DNA of 64,000 nucleotides from Pseudorasbora parva (GCF_024679245.1 NC_090173.1:26006160-26070159); one strand, 5' to 3'; positions 12,946 to 46,800 are shown, numbered from the stretch's first letter. Numbers and translations: made by a program. Notes: generated by a model not told the origin, from the letters alone.

Positions 12946-13023
12946 TCAGAGCATGTAGATGATGTAGGACAGGAACATAAGGCCGATGATGGCGAAGAAC
13001 ATCAATATCAAGATGTCCAGCAT
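12946..13023 (-). CDS. Candidate 25-aa single-span membrane microprotein
   Basis: Minus-strand frame starting at the first ATG (13023-13021) downstream of a TATAAAT box (13194-13188). If transcription starts about 30 bases below the box, the leader is about 140 bases with no other ATG in any frame. The -3 base of the start is A. The product begins MLDILILMFF and ends LSYIIYML, then TGA; every residue except D3 is hydrophobic, small or aromatic, which is what one membrane helix needs. In frame the stop before the ATG is only 15 codons away, so it cannot be much longer unless an upstream exon joins. I recognise no named family. Its size and make-up recall sarcolipin-type regulators, but that is only a resemblance. 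It could also be chance. Confidence 0.35.
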   Translation of the reverse strand: MLDILILMFFAIIGLMFLSYIIYML

Positions 13024-13199
13024 GATGTTTGCAAAGCAGCGAGTCCAAAAGATGCGGAGGATGATGAGTCAACCCCTAGCAGCGATAAGGGCTGTTCCGC
13101 TGTGGACTGAGACCCTCCCCGCCAGCTGTGAACACCACACTGTCCTCCCTTCTAGAAAGATAACAGCGGCCAAGCGCTGAAAGTCGAATTTATAACGCG

Positions 13200-14430
13200 C
13201 ATCCTCTTCTGACTAGTGCAAAATTACCTCATTAGAACCAAACGAGTCTGTAAGGGGTTTGTTTATCAGGATTAAGAGATTAAATGGCAGGTAATTATTA
13301 CATGTGAAAGTTGAGTGGGATGTGTCTGGTTCTGTTGAGTTTTGACTTCAAATGCATGTTTAGATTCACACAAGGTGAACCATGACATGGGGGCAAGTAT
13401 TGAGTTAACACTTTCAAGTTTTTTTGTGTGTGTGCCATAGGTGTCACATTTCCCCCCCACCTTTTAGTTCCTTTTCAATATCCTTCCCGTTTATTTTTGG
13501 GTGATTTGTCATTCAGTAATGACCATTACTAATAGTGAGATGTTATACATACTATCATAGATTTTCCAACAGAGTGTGTAAAAGAACAATCAACTTGAGA
13601 TAAACTAGGTTAGATGTATGCTAGAATGTCATGTATTGGAATAAAGAGATAGAACTTAACACAAAGTGCAATAAAAATTATTGAAGCATTTTTTTTTTTT
13701 AAGATTTGAATGCAATCTTGGATAATTTTAGTATATTGTATGTATCCCTTTGTCCCCCCAAAAACACTGCACTGCAAAATCGTTTTACAATGGTAAAAGA
13801 ACATAAATCAAATTTATACAATATCATTCAAACTTTGGAGTCAGTAAGATTAACATTTTTTATATATTTATCATGTTAACATCATTAGCAGAAGAAATTA
13901 ACAGCAAGTATGCATTAAATTGCTCATAAAATGACTTTGTTTTTTAAAGAAAGAATCCTGAATTTTTTTTTTTGAGGGTCATACATTGTTTTTTTTAAAC
14001 TGTATTTTTGATTAAATAAATTCTGCCTTCGGGACATCTTTTAAAAACATAATCTTGCCCACACAATAGTGTACAGATGTATACTACTGAAAAGTGCAGC
14101 AGATGGTTATGATGTGCAGAATAAGGTGTTTTAAGCATGTGTTATGAGGAACTGGAGATATCGGTGAAAGTACACTGATAGAAATGAGGAAGAAGTAACC
14201 CAGATATTACACCTTTGATGTTACAGTGGAGATGGTGTAAAAGCAAAACACTTACTTTGATCATTCTCTGCATCTATATTTTGGCATTTTAGAGAACAAC
14301 GATCAGTAGAATTTCATTAGAGTCTTTGCACAGTAACATAGTTCCCAGTTATACATGCTAGGCTCTAAAACATTCTAATACCGTTAACAATTCCTTTCGT
14401 TTGACAAACCCGTCTGCCTTGGTATACAAA
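13200..14430. other. Intergenic region downstream of lasp1
   Basis: AT-rich DNA with no recognised gene or complete transposon. Part of it could belong to a long lasp1 3'UTR. Confidence 0.45.
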
Positions 14431-14439
14431 TAGATTTTT

Positions 14440-14445
14440 TTTATT
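14440..14445 (-). terminator. lasp1: Candidate distal polyadenylation signal of lasp1
   Basis: AATAAA on the minus strand about 1.2 kb after the lasp1 stop. A nearer AATAAA is at 15457-15452, only about 160 bases after the stop. The two could give a short and a long 3'UTR; LASP1 is known for a long 3'UTR in mammals. Sequence alone does not show which is used. Confidence 0.35.
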
Positions 14446-15451
14446 CCACTGATATTGATAAATTGACATTAAAATTTCGTCTCGTACAATACCAGCAAGG
14501 CAATGTAAATAAGCTATGATATGAGGAAAAAAAAATCAAACTAACAAAAACATCAATAACAACGTCTTACAGTTTCATAATATGCACATGGAATGCCCCA
14601 TTAACCTTAATGGAACAAAACCAATGGAATGATTAAAATCCAAAGCAAAAATGGTCCATTTAATTGTGCTTGGGCTCCTCACATCTATTCTACAATGCTG
14701 TTCTGCTTCTTGTTCTCTAAGTAACTAAATAGTTTCTTTTTTCCCTTTATAAAGAACAAAGTACATCACTATTTCCATGTCATTTTTAAAAGCAGGAGCA
14801 ACAGAACAAAATCACGCTCATATATTCTAATTCATTTCGTAAAGGGCTAGAGGAATGTGAAGGAGCTTGAGTGAATATGCAAGTAGCAAAAGGCTCTGCC
14901 CCTTATATTCGTTTCAACACATGATGCAAATGGTCAGACATATGGAATGATGAATGGAATGACCAGAAGTCTTATATTCAAGCATTGTTACAGACCCACA
15001 GCCAATGAGATGTGAAACTGTACTATACATAATTACAGACTGCAAACAAGATATGAAACAATTAAAAATATATATATATATATATCTAAAAAAAAACTTA
15101 ACTGAAGTTCGGACCAGATTTTTCACATATTGTCATAGCAACAGATAAGATAAATGTATTGAGATATCTCCGAAGTGCTTTATGGCAGACCCTAAATATT
15201 TTAAAGGCCTGTGTGGTCATGTATTTTGTGGGTTTGTGTATGCGAGTCTTATTAAGACTTAAGTGCCACTTGTGACAGCACCTCTCTAGGACTGAGGAAA
15301 CACTTATTAAAAAGACACAGACAGAAAGCAAAAGCAATAGACAGGGGGGTGCATACAGAGAGAAAGATATGGGTGAAAGGAGTAAATGATTCACTATTTA
15401 TGTGAGTATGTGTATGCGCTGTTGGTGTGTATGATTACATACTGAACTATG

Positions 15452-15457
15452 TTTATT
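15452..15457 (-). terminator. lasp1: Candidate proximal polyadenylation signal of lasp1
   Basis: AATAAA on the minus strand about 160 bases beyond the stop at 15618-15616. See the distal candidate at 14445-14440. Confidence 0.35.
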
Positions 15458-15615
15458 TTGGATCATAACTGGGTCATAGCGGCTGACCCCTGATAGGACA
15501 GTTAGTGCAGGAATAGAAGAGGAAAAACATGAGCTCTTGAATGTGAGATGGCACTCGGCTAATCATCTGCGTCTCCGCCGCAACCCCTCTCTTTTCTTTT
15601 CTTTTTTTCTCGTGT

Positions 15616-36910
<21,295 letters not shown>

Positions 36911-37150
36911 TTTGGAGGAATAGTAGCGAAGGAATGAGATGAAGAATCTACCGGAGAGCACTAGTTTGTATATAACACGCGAGGTGTGGATCACTAGCCG
37001 TTGATGAGTCCAGTTCGCACCGCTGGCTGTCAGCGAACGAATCAGACACGGAAGGCGCGCTCACGGCACTGCCGCTGTGTATTGCTGCGCGCTCCCGTGC
37101 AGAGATAAGCAAGGGCATTAAGCGGAAGACTTTTACTCTCAAATATTTAT
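36911..37150 (-). promoter_or_regulatory. lasp1: lasp1 5'UTR and promoter region
   Basis: GC-richer sequence with several CpG directly upstream of the ATG at 36910. A TATATAA-like string lies near 36970. The exact start site cannot be read from sequence. Confidence 0.4.
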
Positions 37151-37154
37151 TCCT

Positions 37155-37840
37155 TATCATTTGAAATGGGGAAATTCCCGCAAAGGAGTTAAATGGCTTA
37201 AAGCCTTATAGTGTTTGTCTTATTTGTTTTAAACCATATTATGAAACGGATCTTAATACAGATACACATATAATATTGGGTGTGTACCTGCCCTCATGCT
37301 GCCTGTTCAAACTATGGCGCTTTCGAAGATTAAACACTTATAAGTGTTTTTAAATAATGCGCATTCAGAATTTTCAAACTTACAATAGTAAAATAAAATA
37401 TTAGTAGGCCTACACAACTAAAACAGCTACAGTGTCTTTGCTGTGTTCTTGTAAATTAGGTCTCATACAAGCTATTCACGTTAAATCCAAACATTGAAAC
37501 AGACGCTTGTTTCAGTTTCGAATCGGATGCAACAAAATACTTTAGCGTGAGCTTCATATTGTCTGTGTCGTCCTTTGTTTGAGCGACACCTGGTGGCTAA
37601 ATATGCAATAGTTCAGTAAAGTAGGCCTAGAAGATATCCATCAGATAAACATCAGTCTGTTTTGTTTTTGTGTTTCACTCAAAAAAAAAAAAAAAAGAGA
37701 CTATTGCAGATGTCAAAGCACTTGTCTGTAAAGCTAATTCGTTGGTAAGTGATATTATAATTTCAATTTCACAATATTTTGTGTTGGCTTAACAAGTGAA
37801 CACAATAAATCCACACTATATACTTTGAGACGGTCTCTCA
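37155..37840. other. Intergenic region between lasp1 and the tRNA-Cys pair
   Basis: AT-rich, with one A-run (37681-37696). No gene or complete element recognised. Confidence 0.5.
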
Positions 37841-37881
37841 ATGACCTGTGAAAACATCACCTGTAGCATTTGCTTTCGTGG

Positions 37882-37953
37882 GGGGGTATAGCTCAGTGGT
37901 AGAGCATTTGACTGCAGATCAAGAGGTCCCCGGTTCAAATCCGGGTGCCCCCT
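37882..37953 (+). tRNA. tRNA-Cys (anticodon GCA)
   Basis: 72 bases, same mature sequence as the minus-strand gene at 11951-12022. The cloverleaf pairs fully, anticodon GCA, U discriminator, A and B boxes intact, no intron. TTTT starts two bases after the end (37955). The flanks resemble those of the next copy at 39987. Confidence 0.96.
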
Positions 37954-39064
37954 GTTTTAATTTTATTTTTTATTATTATTATTTTTTTTAACTTCAGACC
38001 ACTTAAACATGAGAAGGCATCTTTAGTAATTGTTTTTCAAGTAACACTTGGAGATGACAGTTATCTGAAACCTGCCATGAATATCTACCAATAACACAAA
38101 GACAGAGCCTGGTTATCAAACACAGATTCATGACTACAGAAAGCTGCCTCCCCCCTCTCTCTCCTAGAATTGAGGTAAAAACACAAAAAAACATCTATTG
38201 CTTGTTTAGGCCAACAAGTAGGTCTAAAAGATGACAACGGAAATATGTGAATTGCACAGGAATAAACCAGGGAGCAACTGCTTTGCAAAAAGAAGTCAAA
38301 CACACTCAAACCCACTAAACCCTAACGTGTCAGGTATCAGTAATGAAGCACAAATTAATCTGATTAAAGTCTCTTGAAATCAAAATGTCTTATTGTATTT
38401 GAATTGGAAGCCGTGTAATTACATACGTCGCCACCAGGTGTCGCCACAAATAGATGACACTGACTGCCAGGGCATGAAAAGGTGTTTAAATCTTCTAAAT
38501 CAAGTAAAATTACTTAAAGCAAAATCTTAATGCCAAAGGCAACTATAATCATTTATAATGTAATTCGCAAACAGCAAAATTGTGGCCAGTGAAAATGCTG
38601 AGTGGCTAGTAACTTTGAAAAACCACTAGCCACAGGAGCTGGAAAGCAAAAATGTTAATGTCAAGCCCTGCTGACTGCATTGTTATAGTTATGATAATAC
38701 TTCAGTCACAAGGATATTTCTTTTTTAAGAACAAGTCAGTAAACTTGATAATGTAAAGTTAATGCTGGAATACATTACACAACTTTTAATATCTAAAAAT
38801 ATTTTAAAACTGGCTACTTACACGGTTACAAAAACGGACCATGCATACATAAATTATACACCAAATCAGTGGACCTCAACTTTTTTTTTATTTTGAACTA
38901 GAAATGTAGGCCTAATATGCCTATATGTGTTGTAAAATAACGAAATATTAAACAATAGCTTAATTTATGTCGTTTTAACTTATTTTAATGCTTGTTTTGT
39001 CTAATACATTTTTTTAGGAACAAATAACATTTCGTCATGATCCCGGAGGAACCCGTTTGGATAC

Positions 39065-39154
39065 ATCGCAGGCTTTTCGGTAGTGTTCTTGTGGAATGTA
39101 ATCACAGAGCAGTGTGATTACATTCCACAAGAACACTACCGTAAAGGCTGCGAT
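39065..39154. repeat. Strong 40-bp hairpin with 6-base loop
   Basis: The left arm runs from ATCGCAGGC through GGTAGTGTTCTTGTGGAATG to TAATCACA. The loop is GAGCAG, and the right arm is the near-perfect complement, with few mismatches toward the base of the stem. It lies between the two tRNA-Cys genes. It could be a small RNA precursor, a very short MITE or a cruciform-forming palindrome; the sequence does not decide. Confidence 0.85.
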
Positions 39155-39986
39155 ACACTGCATAACTTATTTTTGATCCAGTTTCTTGTCTAAATACATC
39201 ACAGCTCAACCTAGAAAAGACAGGTTTTTTGTCAGAAAAAAAAAACAGCTGCAAAATCATTTCTTAATCTCCCTGTTTGTACTATTTTGAAACCTTGTCT
39301 GAAACATTGCATTACCTGCACTTGTGTTTATTGCCTCTGATGAATCGCTTGTTGTATTCTTCATTTGTAAATCACTTTGGATAAAAGTGTGTTAACACTT
39401 TGTGTTAACGCAGTGACATATCCTGAGTATGGGTTACCATACTTGGCCTTCACATGTCACTTTTCTTTTTAAATGTAATATGTATTCATTCACTTGCTCA
39501 CATTTTAGTTAGCACCATTTTAGTATATCCTGAGTCTTTGACAAGATGTGTTACTTGTTTGGTAATGTTCACAGGAGCTCATTCCGATAAAGTGCAATTA
39601 GACAGGCAATCATGATATCTAACAGTATATCCTAAGCCTGTAGATATTCAGATGGAAACAGAACAACAAATTGCAACACAAATACCCTCAGAGGTAAAGT
39701 GTTCTTCATTTTTTTGCTCAACCCTTTTTAATACGGATTTCCTCACTCTAGCAGGCCATAAAGGCTCAATTCGAGCAATGCAACAGGCCAGATATGGAAA
39801 TACTCTTTCCTAAAATGGAGTGACAGTGCTGAATTAAAAGACCTTTGTGTATGAAATCCCATATTAATCTTCTTGAATGGCAAAACAAATACTCACCGTG
39901 TCACACCGTTTAAATATATAAGGGTGTAGAAGGATCATTGGATGACTTCCCTGTGAAAAAAACACCTGTGACTGTTCTTTGTGTGA

Positions 39987-40058
39987 GGGGGTATAGCTCA
40001 GTGGTAGAGCATTTGACTGCAGATCAAGAGGTCCCCGGTTCAAATCCGGGTGCCCCCT
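39987..40058 (+). tRNA. tRNA-Cys (anticodon GCA)
   Basis: 72 bases, sequence identical to the copy at 37882-37953, 2.1 kb away in the same direction. Unlike the other two genes, no run of four T follows closely; the 3' flank reads TCTTATTACC, so termination may be weak or rely on a TTCTT-type signal. Upstream TGAAAAAAACACCTGTG matches TGAAAACATCACCTGTAG ahead of the other copy. Confidence 0.95.
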
Positions 40059-40380
40059 TCTTATTACCATTCATTATAATCAGACCACATGGTTAAATGA
40101 CAAGAAACACATGAAAACGCATATAACTAACTTGGCAATAACATAGGTCAAGGAACTGAGGCTTTCCATGAAACTTCACGGTCATAAATCTCACCTACCA
40201 GTAGGGCCTGGTTACCAAACACACACCCTAACTGACTACTAAGCAATTATTTTATTATTTTGGACTCACTTGATGACTCAACAGGAGGAGAAAGCATGGA
40301 CAGACTATCATCAAATATTCTCAGTCAATAAAGCCGGGTTGTCATCAAATGTAAGAACTCCCATTGATTCCATTTGATCC

Positions 40381-40551
40381 CAGTGGTTCTTTACCCAAGT
40401 GCCGGGGTCAACAAAAAACTGCCAAAGGGGCCTAATGACTTCAAATTATTTAAAATAATACAAAACAAGACAAAAATAAATATATATATATTTTTTTTTA
40501 GTTATGCCAAGCTCTGAAGTATTGAAGTCAAAAAGGTTGAGATCCATTGCC
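40381..40551. repeat. Possible small hAT-derived element (CAGTGGTTCT end)
   Basis: The left end CAGTGGTTCTTTACCCAAGTG and the right end AAGGTTGAGATCCATTG are inverted versions of the hAT end CAGTGG(T/A)TCTCAACC. No clean flanking duplication. Similar single ends occur near 38872 and 47498-47530. Confidence 0.45.
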
Positions 40552-41418
40552 ATAGACAGAACACATTTTTAACACCTTGTGGCATGCAAATGTGCATGAA
40601 TGTATCGATCAGTTTTTATAAAGTAGCCTATATATTTTTGTTGCCACACACATCTGCACATCAAGTATAATTTACTGAGGCCAATAGGTTGAAGTACCGT
40701 TTTTTATCTTTGAAGTGGCAGTGGATTTCAGAATTCCACAGATTCTGAAAACCACTGCTGCTTTACCTTAGTATTAACCAGAGTTTTCATTTATTTGTTC
40801 ATAAAATATTAAATGGAAAGAACATAGATAAAAATGATGTACATTAACATTTTTTTTACACCAGCATCATTTCAGGGTGTAAACAGCAGTAAAAAAAACT
40901 ACATGTAGGACAAATCTTGATAAAAAGATCTTGAGCAAAAACAGTGATTTAACACTGAAATAAAATTATTTATAAAGACTTTCTACAAGTGAGAAAGTCT
41001 GTTTTTCCTCCTAAATAAATATTTACCAAGTTTAGCACATCACTTGTATCTTTGTGAGGTCTAACAACAGCTTATTCAGAAACCTAGATTGTAAATGTAG
41101 TGTTGGGGGCAGATTTGATACAATGATCTACCTTGATCATTCTACTTTGAGCAAAGCAAACTGCACACAACATGCATGCCAAATAGATGTTCAGGTCTTT
41201 AAGTTAAATGCATTAGCATACAGTTCTACATAAGGAGGGGAGCCATTATCATCTGAATGTTCAATGCAAATTGAGCTATAGTGAGCTTCTGTTTGAGCTG
41301 ATAATGATTGATTGTCTTGATCTCGTCCGGGCACCAACTTTGTCTTAACTACTCAACAGTCAAATACATTCTGAACCCAGGCTAAATACAATTCTCAAAA
41401 GACATGCTTTAGTAGATT

Positions 41419-41424
41419 TTTATT
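41419..41424 (-). terminator. arl5c: Candidate polyadenylation signal of arl5c
   Basis: AATAAA on the minus strand, about 610 bases after the arl5c stop codon. It would give a 3'UTR of about 41400-42031, which includes a short CA tract. Confidence 0.5.
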
Positions 41425-42031
41425 CGTACAAAAAATTTGTACAAAATTATATAAGAAAACATGATTTGAATAATCAAGTCTACTTTCAGAATAAAATACT
41501 TGAACACTATGTTCCATTCTGCATGCACACATTTGTACAACATACATAAATCAGTTCCTTTTAAATACTTCAAGTATGCTTGTTCAATAGCTTAGTGGCT
41601 CATCACAGATCAGCATGAGCATGTGAAACGTCTCTTCCCCCCACCCCGCCCAACCCCTCCTCAGATTGCTGCCTGTAGACAATTGCCCCACATGGAAAGC
41701 GCAGCCGTCGGCACAGCAAGAGGTGAATACAGTGGCACCAAATCATCATGATCAAGTCAGATCATTTTTAGAAGTCTGTAATGTAAACATGTGGACCTCT
41801 AGAACGGAGTCACATAATGTACAAACACAAATGTGTATTCACACATACACATTCTCACACACACACACACACACAAAGTCTCCAGGCTCTTTCTGGTTTC
41901 CAGAGTAGACGGATGAGGTGTGTTCCTCCAGGCTTCAGCATTATTTTAGTATTTCTCCGAGCACACCGAGGCACTGAGAGCTGGATGAAAGTTGAAGAAG
42001 GCCTAATCTCTCTTTCAACAGTTCCAGAGAT

Positions 42032-45000
42032 TTAAGAAGTACCGCTGCTGGACTTATTCGCCACAACACGGGAGCGCATCCAGTCTAGACTGGCCCGTAA
42101 ACTGTAGGAGGAAAAGAGAAAGAGGTGGTTACATATTGTATAAACTGACCCTCACTCAGACCTCAAACATCTTAACCTATAATATTTGCAAGTTCCTAAG
42201 GCCTGCAATTTCTCAACGTGATCGCAACACAACTAAAACCTGTTGAACACAATCTGCTACATGCCTTCTGTCAAAGTTCTAAACTATATATATATATACA
42301 CGTTTTTTAAAAGTAAAAGGCCTTTAAGGACAATTCTATAAAACTATCCACCTTCATGTCTTTTTGATGAGAAATCAAACTTCGAAATCTGTAAGCATTA
42401 AAATGATTTTTATATTGTAAGTAATGTTTTAAGATGAACACTTACTGAACTGAAGTGCCGTAGGTTTACCTGATTATCCATACGTAATTTTTTTTAAACT
42501 ATATAAAAATGTGAGTATTAAATATGATACATCAGGATTCTGAGTCAAGTAATGTTTATTTGAACATATAAGTCAGCATTGCATTGTGTACAACTAAAAC
42601 TACAGAGCTTTGATCAATAAAACAAGCATAAAAATCTTCTAATTCTTATATTATTGGAAAATATAGAGTGTAAACAATATATGCAGTTTATGCAATTAGT
42701 CTGCTATACTGTTATAATGATCTCATAAATACAATATCATTACCAACAATAAAAAATACATTAGTAAAATTACATTAAAAGCTATTCGAATTCTTTTTAC
42801 TTTTTGCCATATAATTATCAGCATAGTTTTGCTTTCTTATTATCAGCATAATTCCCTCCTTGAGTATAATCTCTATATATCATATAATATATGAGCTGTT
42901 AAAGCCAGATGTATCAAATGTGTTACTAGACACAAATAAAATACACATACAAGCTTTTAGATTTTTTTTCTAAAGGTTCAATAAATTGTTAATAAAAAAA
43001 AAAAAAAAGAGAGATTTCTCTCACTACTATTTAATATGTCAGGCTTTACAGGGTTAAACTAAAAAGACACAGTGGTAAACATATACACTCCTATAAAACA
43101 CACATACCCTTCTCCAGTGAGTGCGCAGCAAGCCTGGACATGCCAGGAACGAGCAGTGAGCGAGCTGAGGGTCAGACTATGAGAGATCTCTGCAGCAGAC
43201 ATACTGTTCTTCATGTCCTGCTTATTCGCCAAAACCAGCACAGATGCGTTCTGCAGATCCTGTATGGAGGGTCGAGGAGGAGAAGGAATTCAGATTAACT
43301 ATTAACAAGAAAGCATAATATTCAAAGCAGTTAAGAGTAGGGCTGATCTCACGTGGTCTAACCCAACTCTAAAAAAATGGATTTAATCATTTGTTTGCAA
43401 ATGCAAAATGTACATGGAAATCTCTAGAGGATATGTAAACCACGGTCAAAAGTTTACATTCTTCCATTAAGTACAAAATCATCTCTTATTTGCACCCTTT
43501 TTACAATTATTTTGCATTAAATATTTTTTAAATAGGCTGCAGTAGCGGTTTGGTCAAAATAAGGATATCTCTTCTTAAATAGAGATATTCTATTGAAGTG
43601 TTCTTACTGAGAACTAAAACTACTTGGACATTTTTGTTGTGAATGACAAAAATGACAAAAGTCAAAAATTAGTAATACAATTATTTATTTAAAAAAAAAA
43701 CTATACTGATTTGAACATATTTAAAAGGCTAAATAAATGAATAAAATATTATAACAAATAAATAGATTTTAAACCCAGACTACATGTGCAAAGTGCATGA
43801 AAAACCATGAAATCCTCATAACGGTGTCATGAAGCAGCTGACTGCAAACTAACCTCGTGTGCAAGCATGCGATGAAGCTCCTCTTTAGTTACAGTCAGGC
43901 GTTCTCGGTCAGTGCTATCAACAACCAGGATGATAATCTGTAAAATTTAGAGAGGAAGATTATACATCGTGTAAAGTCAATAACATTGACAATCATATAT
44001 TATTGTCTGTCTCTCAGCAGTAGAAACAAAAAAACAAGCACATAACCCAGTTCAGTTTCACATAACTTCTGTCACACCAGCAAAACATGCGGCTTAAGAA
44101 CACACACCTCTGTGTTACAGTAATACGAGTTCCAGGTAGCTCTGAGACTCTCCTGGCCTCCAATGTCCCAGACGAGGAAGCGCGTTTTCTTTACGGCGAT
44201 CTCCTCTACGTTGCTGCCAATTGTGGGAGAAGTGTAGACGGCTTCTTTAGTTAAACTGCAGAGAAAAGGGTTTTAAAACTCAATGTGTCGTGGTACAGTG
44301 ATGGTAGTACGAAGCCATGAGCTTGTCCTGCTTCTACTTAAAAAAGAAAAACACTTACAATTGGTAGAGAATGGTGGTCTTCCCAGCATTGTCCAAACCG
44401 ACAATAATTACTTTGTGTTCTGAAAAGAGAAAAGGGAGGATTTCACAAAAACACAGAGACATTTTTTGTTTGATCTTTTCTGTATGATAATATCATCTGA
44501 TAACGTCAACCTGTCTGTTTGGGTTAAACACAGTTTGGAAATGTTGTGTATATTGGTGTAGAACTAGGTAAGCAAACTCCTATGATCTTTGAACTGACCC
44601 CACTAGCATGTACAATCTTATCATGTATGCAAGTAGAACAGAACATCCCAACACGGACTTGCATAAACGTGTATTAGTCAAGAACATGTTATTAGTGTCA
44701 CTTAAAAGGCCTCCTTTAGAAACCTGGGCAATACTGTTTCTCATTTTAACACTACTCTGATTTCTCTGGTTTGAGAATTTTACTCTGATTTAGTAATTCG
44801 GCTTCGAGAATTCACACTGTACACTATTTTATTTATTTATTTTTTACAGATTAAACAGCTCGTGAAAGTTTCAGTACATAAACAATGCTAATGCATGTTT
44901 AATAAACACGCGCAGGTGAGGACGTTCGTGATTGGTTGTCTCTCTGTTGCTAAACAACTTTGCGTTAATCTTCTAGCTCAGCATCGGTTCTTTTGACACT

Positions 45001-45359
45001 ACAATCTCGTAAATCGTAACCCAGGGTTAGAGGTGCTGACCATCTTACAAAACTACACACTTCACTTGATTAAATCAGTTAAACTTGCCAGTGGAGTTTT
45101 AGTCGAAGTTTGAAAACACGTTGACTATTAAGCCGTCAATCCAGGACAGAATGTTAGTTTCGTGTTAATGAAAACAATTAAATGTATCTTAACTAACGTT
45201 ATTTACTATAACACCAAGGCCATTTAAAAAACACGTAACTTGCAAAAAGTAATACTTATAATACTACAATAATACAAATCTTTAAACCGCGTCCTCTTTT
45301 AAAATTCGCTTACCTCGATCTCCGAAAACAGTCATCAGTTTGGCGAACAGTAGCCCCAT
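42032..45359 (-). CDS. arl5c: ADP-ribosylation factor-like protein 5C
   Basis: Small GTPase of the ARF family; ARL5 proteins act at the trans-Golgi in recruiting tethering factors. Six coding exons: 45359-45314, 44419-44359, 44255-44108, 43937-43854, 43259-43108, 42101-42032, summing to 561 bases (186 aa plus stop), GT-AG throughout. Gly2 (MGLLF) permits N-myristoylation. P-loop GLDNAGKT is at 23-30, switch II WDIGGQE at 65-71 and the guanine-specificity motif NKQD at 125-128. ALTGEG is at 159-164. The C-terminus [16 protein letters not shown] is longer than in ARL5A and fits ARL5C. As I recall it, human ARL5C has changes in the P-loop and switch II; here both are intact, so this protein should be a working GTPase. 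The position between lasp1 and cacnb1 supports the name. Confidence 0.92.
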
Positions 45360-46800
45360 TTCCGAAGGCAGTGAATTTAAAAGGCCGGGTTTGTTAACCG
45401 ATCACACCGGGTTTTCTGAATTCACCGAGCGCTAAAGTCAATTTGATCCTCTGGTTATTTTGATCCTTTAATTCCGGGCAGTAAATACTTTTACAGTTAC
45501 GTTAAAAGAACAGACCAACGTGCGATAGTATCTTTTTCTTTTTGCTCCGTATTGTCAAACATTCATTGCGATTTCTAAACTGTGGTCGAAATGTTAAGAT
45601 ATTTTTCCCCTACGTGTCTGTTGTTTAATCGGCTGGTGTCTGTCTAATTTCTCCTCTGCCCTGATACATAATATCGGGCCGGAATACGGAATTTTGTCGT
45701 GTTTTTCGTGGGCGTATGCATGTTTAAAGGATGAGTAATGACGCAGCAGGCGCGTCACGCGTTTCAGGGGTAGTCGAAACGGCTATCCTCATTGGACGCC
45801 CACGGGGATGACGCAAATTACAGCACAATTCTGTTGGTCCGTATATGGAACGGGGCGTGGCGTTCTTCGACGGTGTGTGTGTTATGTTTGAGTCGCAGGG
45901 GACTTTGAGAGGAAGTTTAATGGAACTTTAATCAGAAAGTAAAAGAGAACTAATGGAATTCCCTGGACTCTCAGTAAATAAACCACAATAAGAAAGTATT
46001 TTCCTCTTTGTCATGTGAAATTCTTACATCTTGACATAGGCCTGACACCTCAAATCAATAACCTTACTTAACATTTTCTGACCTCAGTGACCCCCTAGAT
46101 TCTATATCAACCCAAAACAGAAATGGCTCAAAATCTATCAAAACAATATTATTGACTTGAATAGATCAAATGTTACATCTTTAACTAATCATGTGAATTG
46201 CTACCATAATATAAGTGATCGAACCACATCCTTTTCAAAATTGAAACTTGGCACAATACTCTTTCTGTTCCTCTTGATACAATCTGAGCATGATACGTTT
46301 CCTGTTGTCATTGTCCTTTTAAGAATGCTGTTAGCTGACTCAATCAGGTTTCTCATACACGCACACCTGTGGTTTTCTCAGCATGAGTCTGTGTTTTGAA
46401 CACTTTGGGTACTTAAATGTCATGATATGTGGAATGATGAGACACCACGTGAGGACATCTGCTACAGGAAGAACATAATCTTTTAAAGTGCCGAGCATAT
46501 ACACATTACTGCACAAACTTGCAAGTGTGGTTAAGTGTCATCCGCACATCTGGCCAAGAATGGGGTAAATTCGATTTGGTGTGATGTTTTTTCATGTACC
46601 CAGTACCACCTGCGAACAAGAAACGGTTGTTGGTTCAGGTCAAGACGTTTGTGTTACAAAAGAATGAAGGAAATATGACTCATGCCTATATAGTTACAAT
46701 TTCCAATCATATTTAGCACACCTTAAATGCAAAATAAACACTTTAACTTACATTTAACTTGCGTTGATGCTCTTTATTAGGAGGAGTTCTCCAGATTTAC
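45360..46800. other. arl5c promoter side and intergenic region
   Basis: The first 500 bases upstream of the arl5c ATG contain CpG-rich motifs (GACGCAGCAGGCGCGTCACG, GGGGCGTGG and an inverted CCAAT, CATTGG). Beyond that I see no gene. Confidence 0.45.

Noticed and set aside
39864..40070. 68-codon minus-strand open frame containing GHPDLNRGPLDLQSNALPLS
   Set aside because: It is the antisense of the tRNA-Cys gene at 39987-40058; this peptide is a well-known spurious translation of cysteine tRNA genes.
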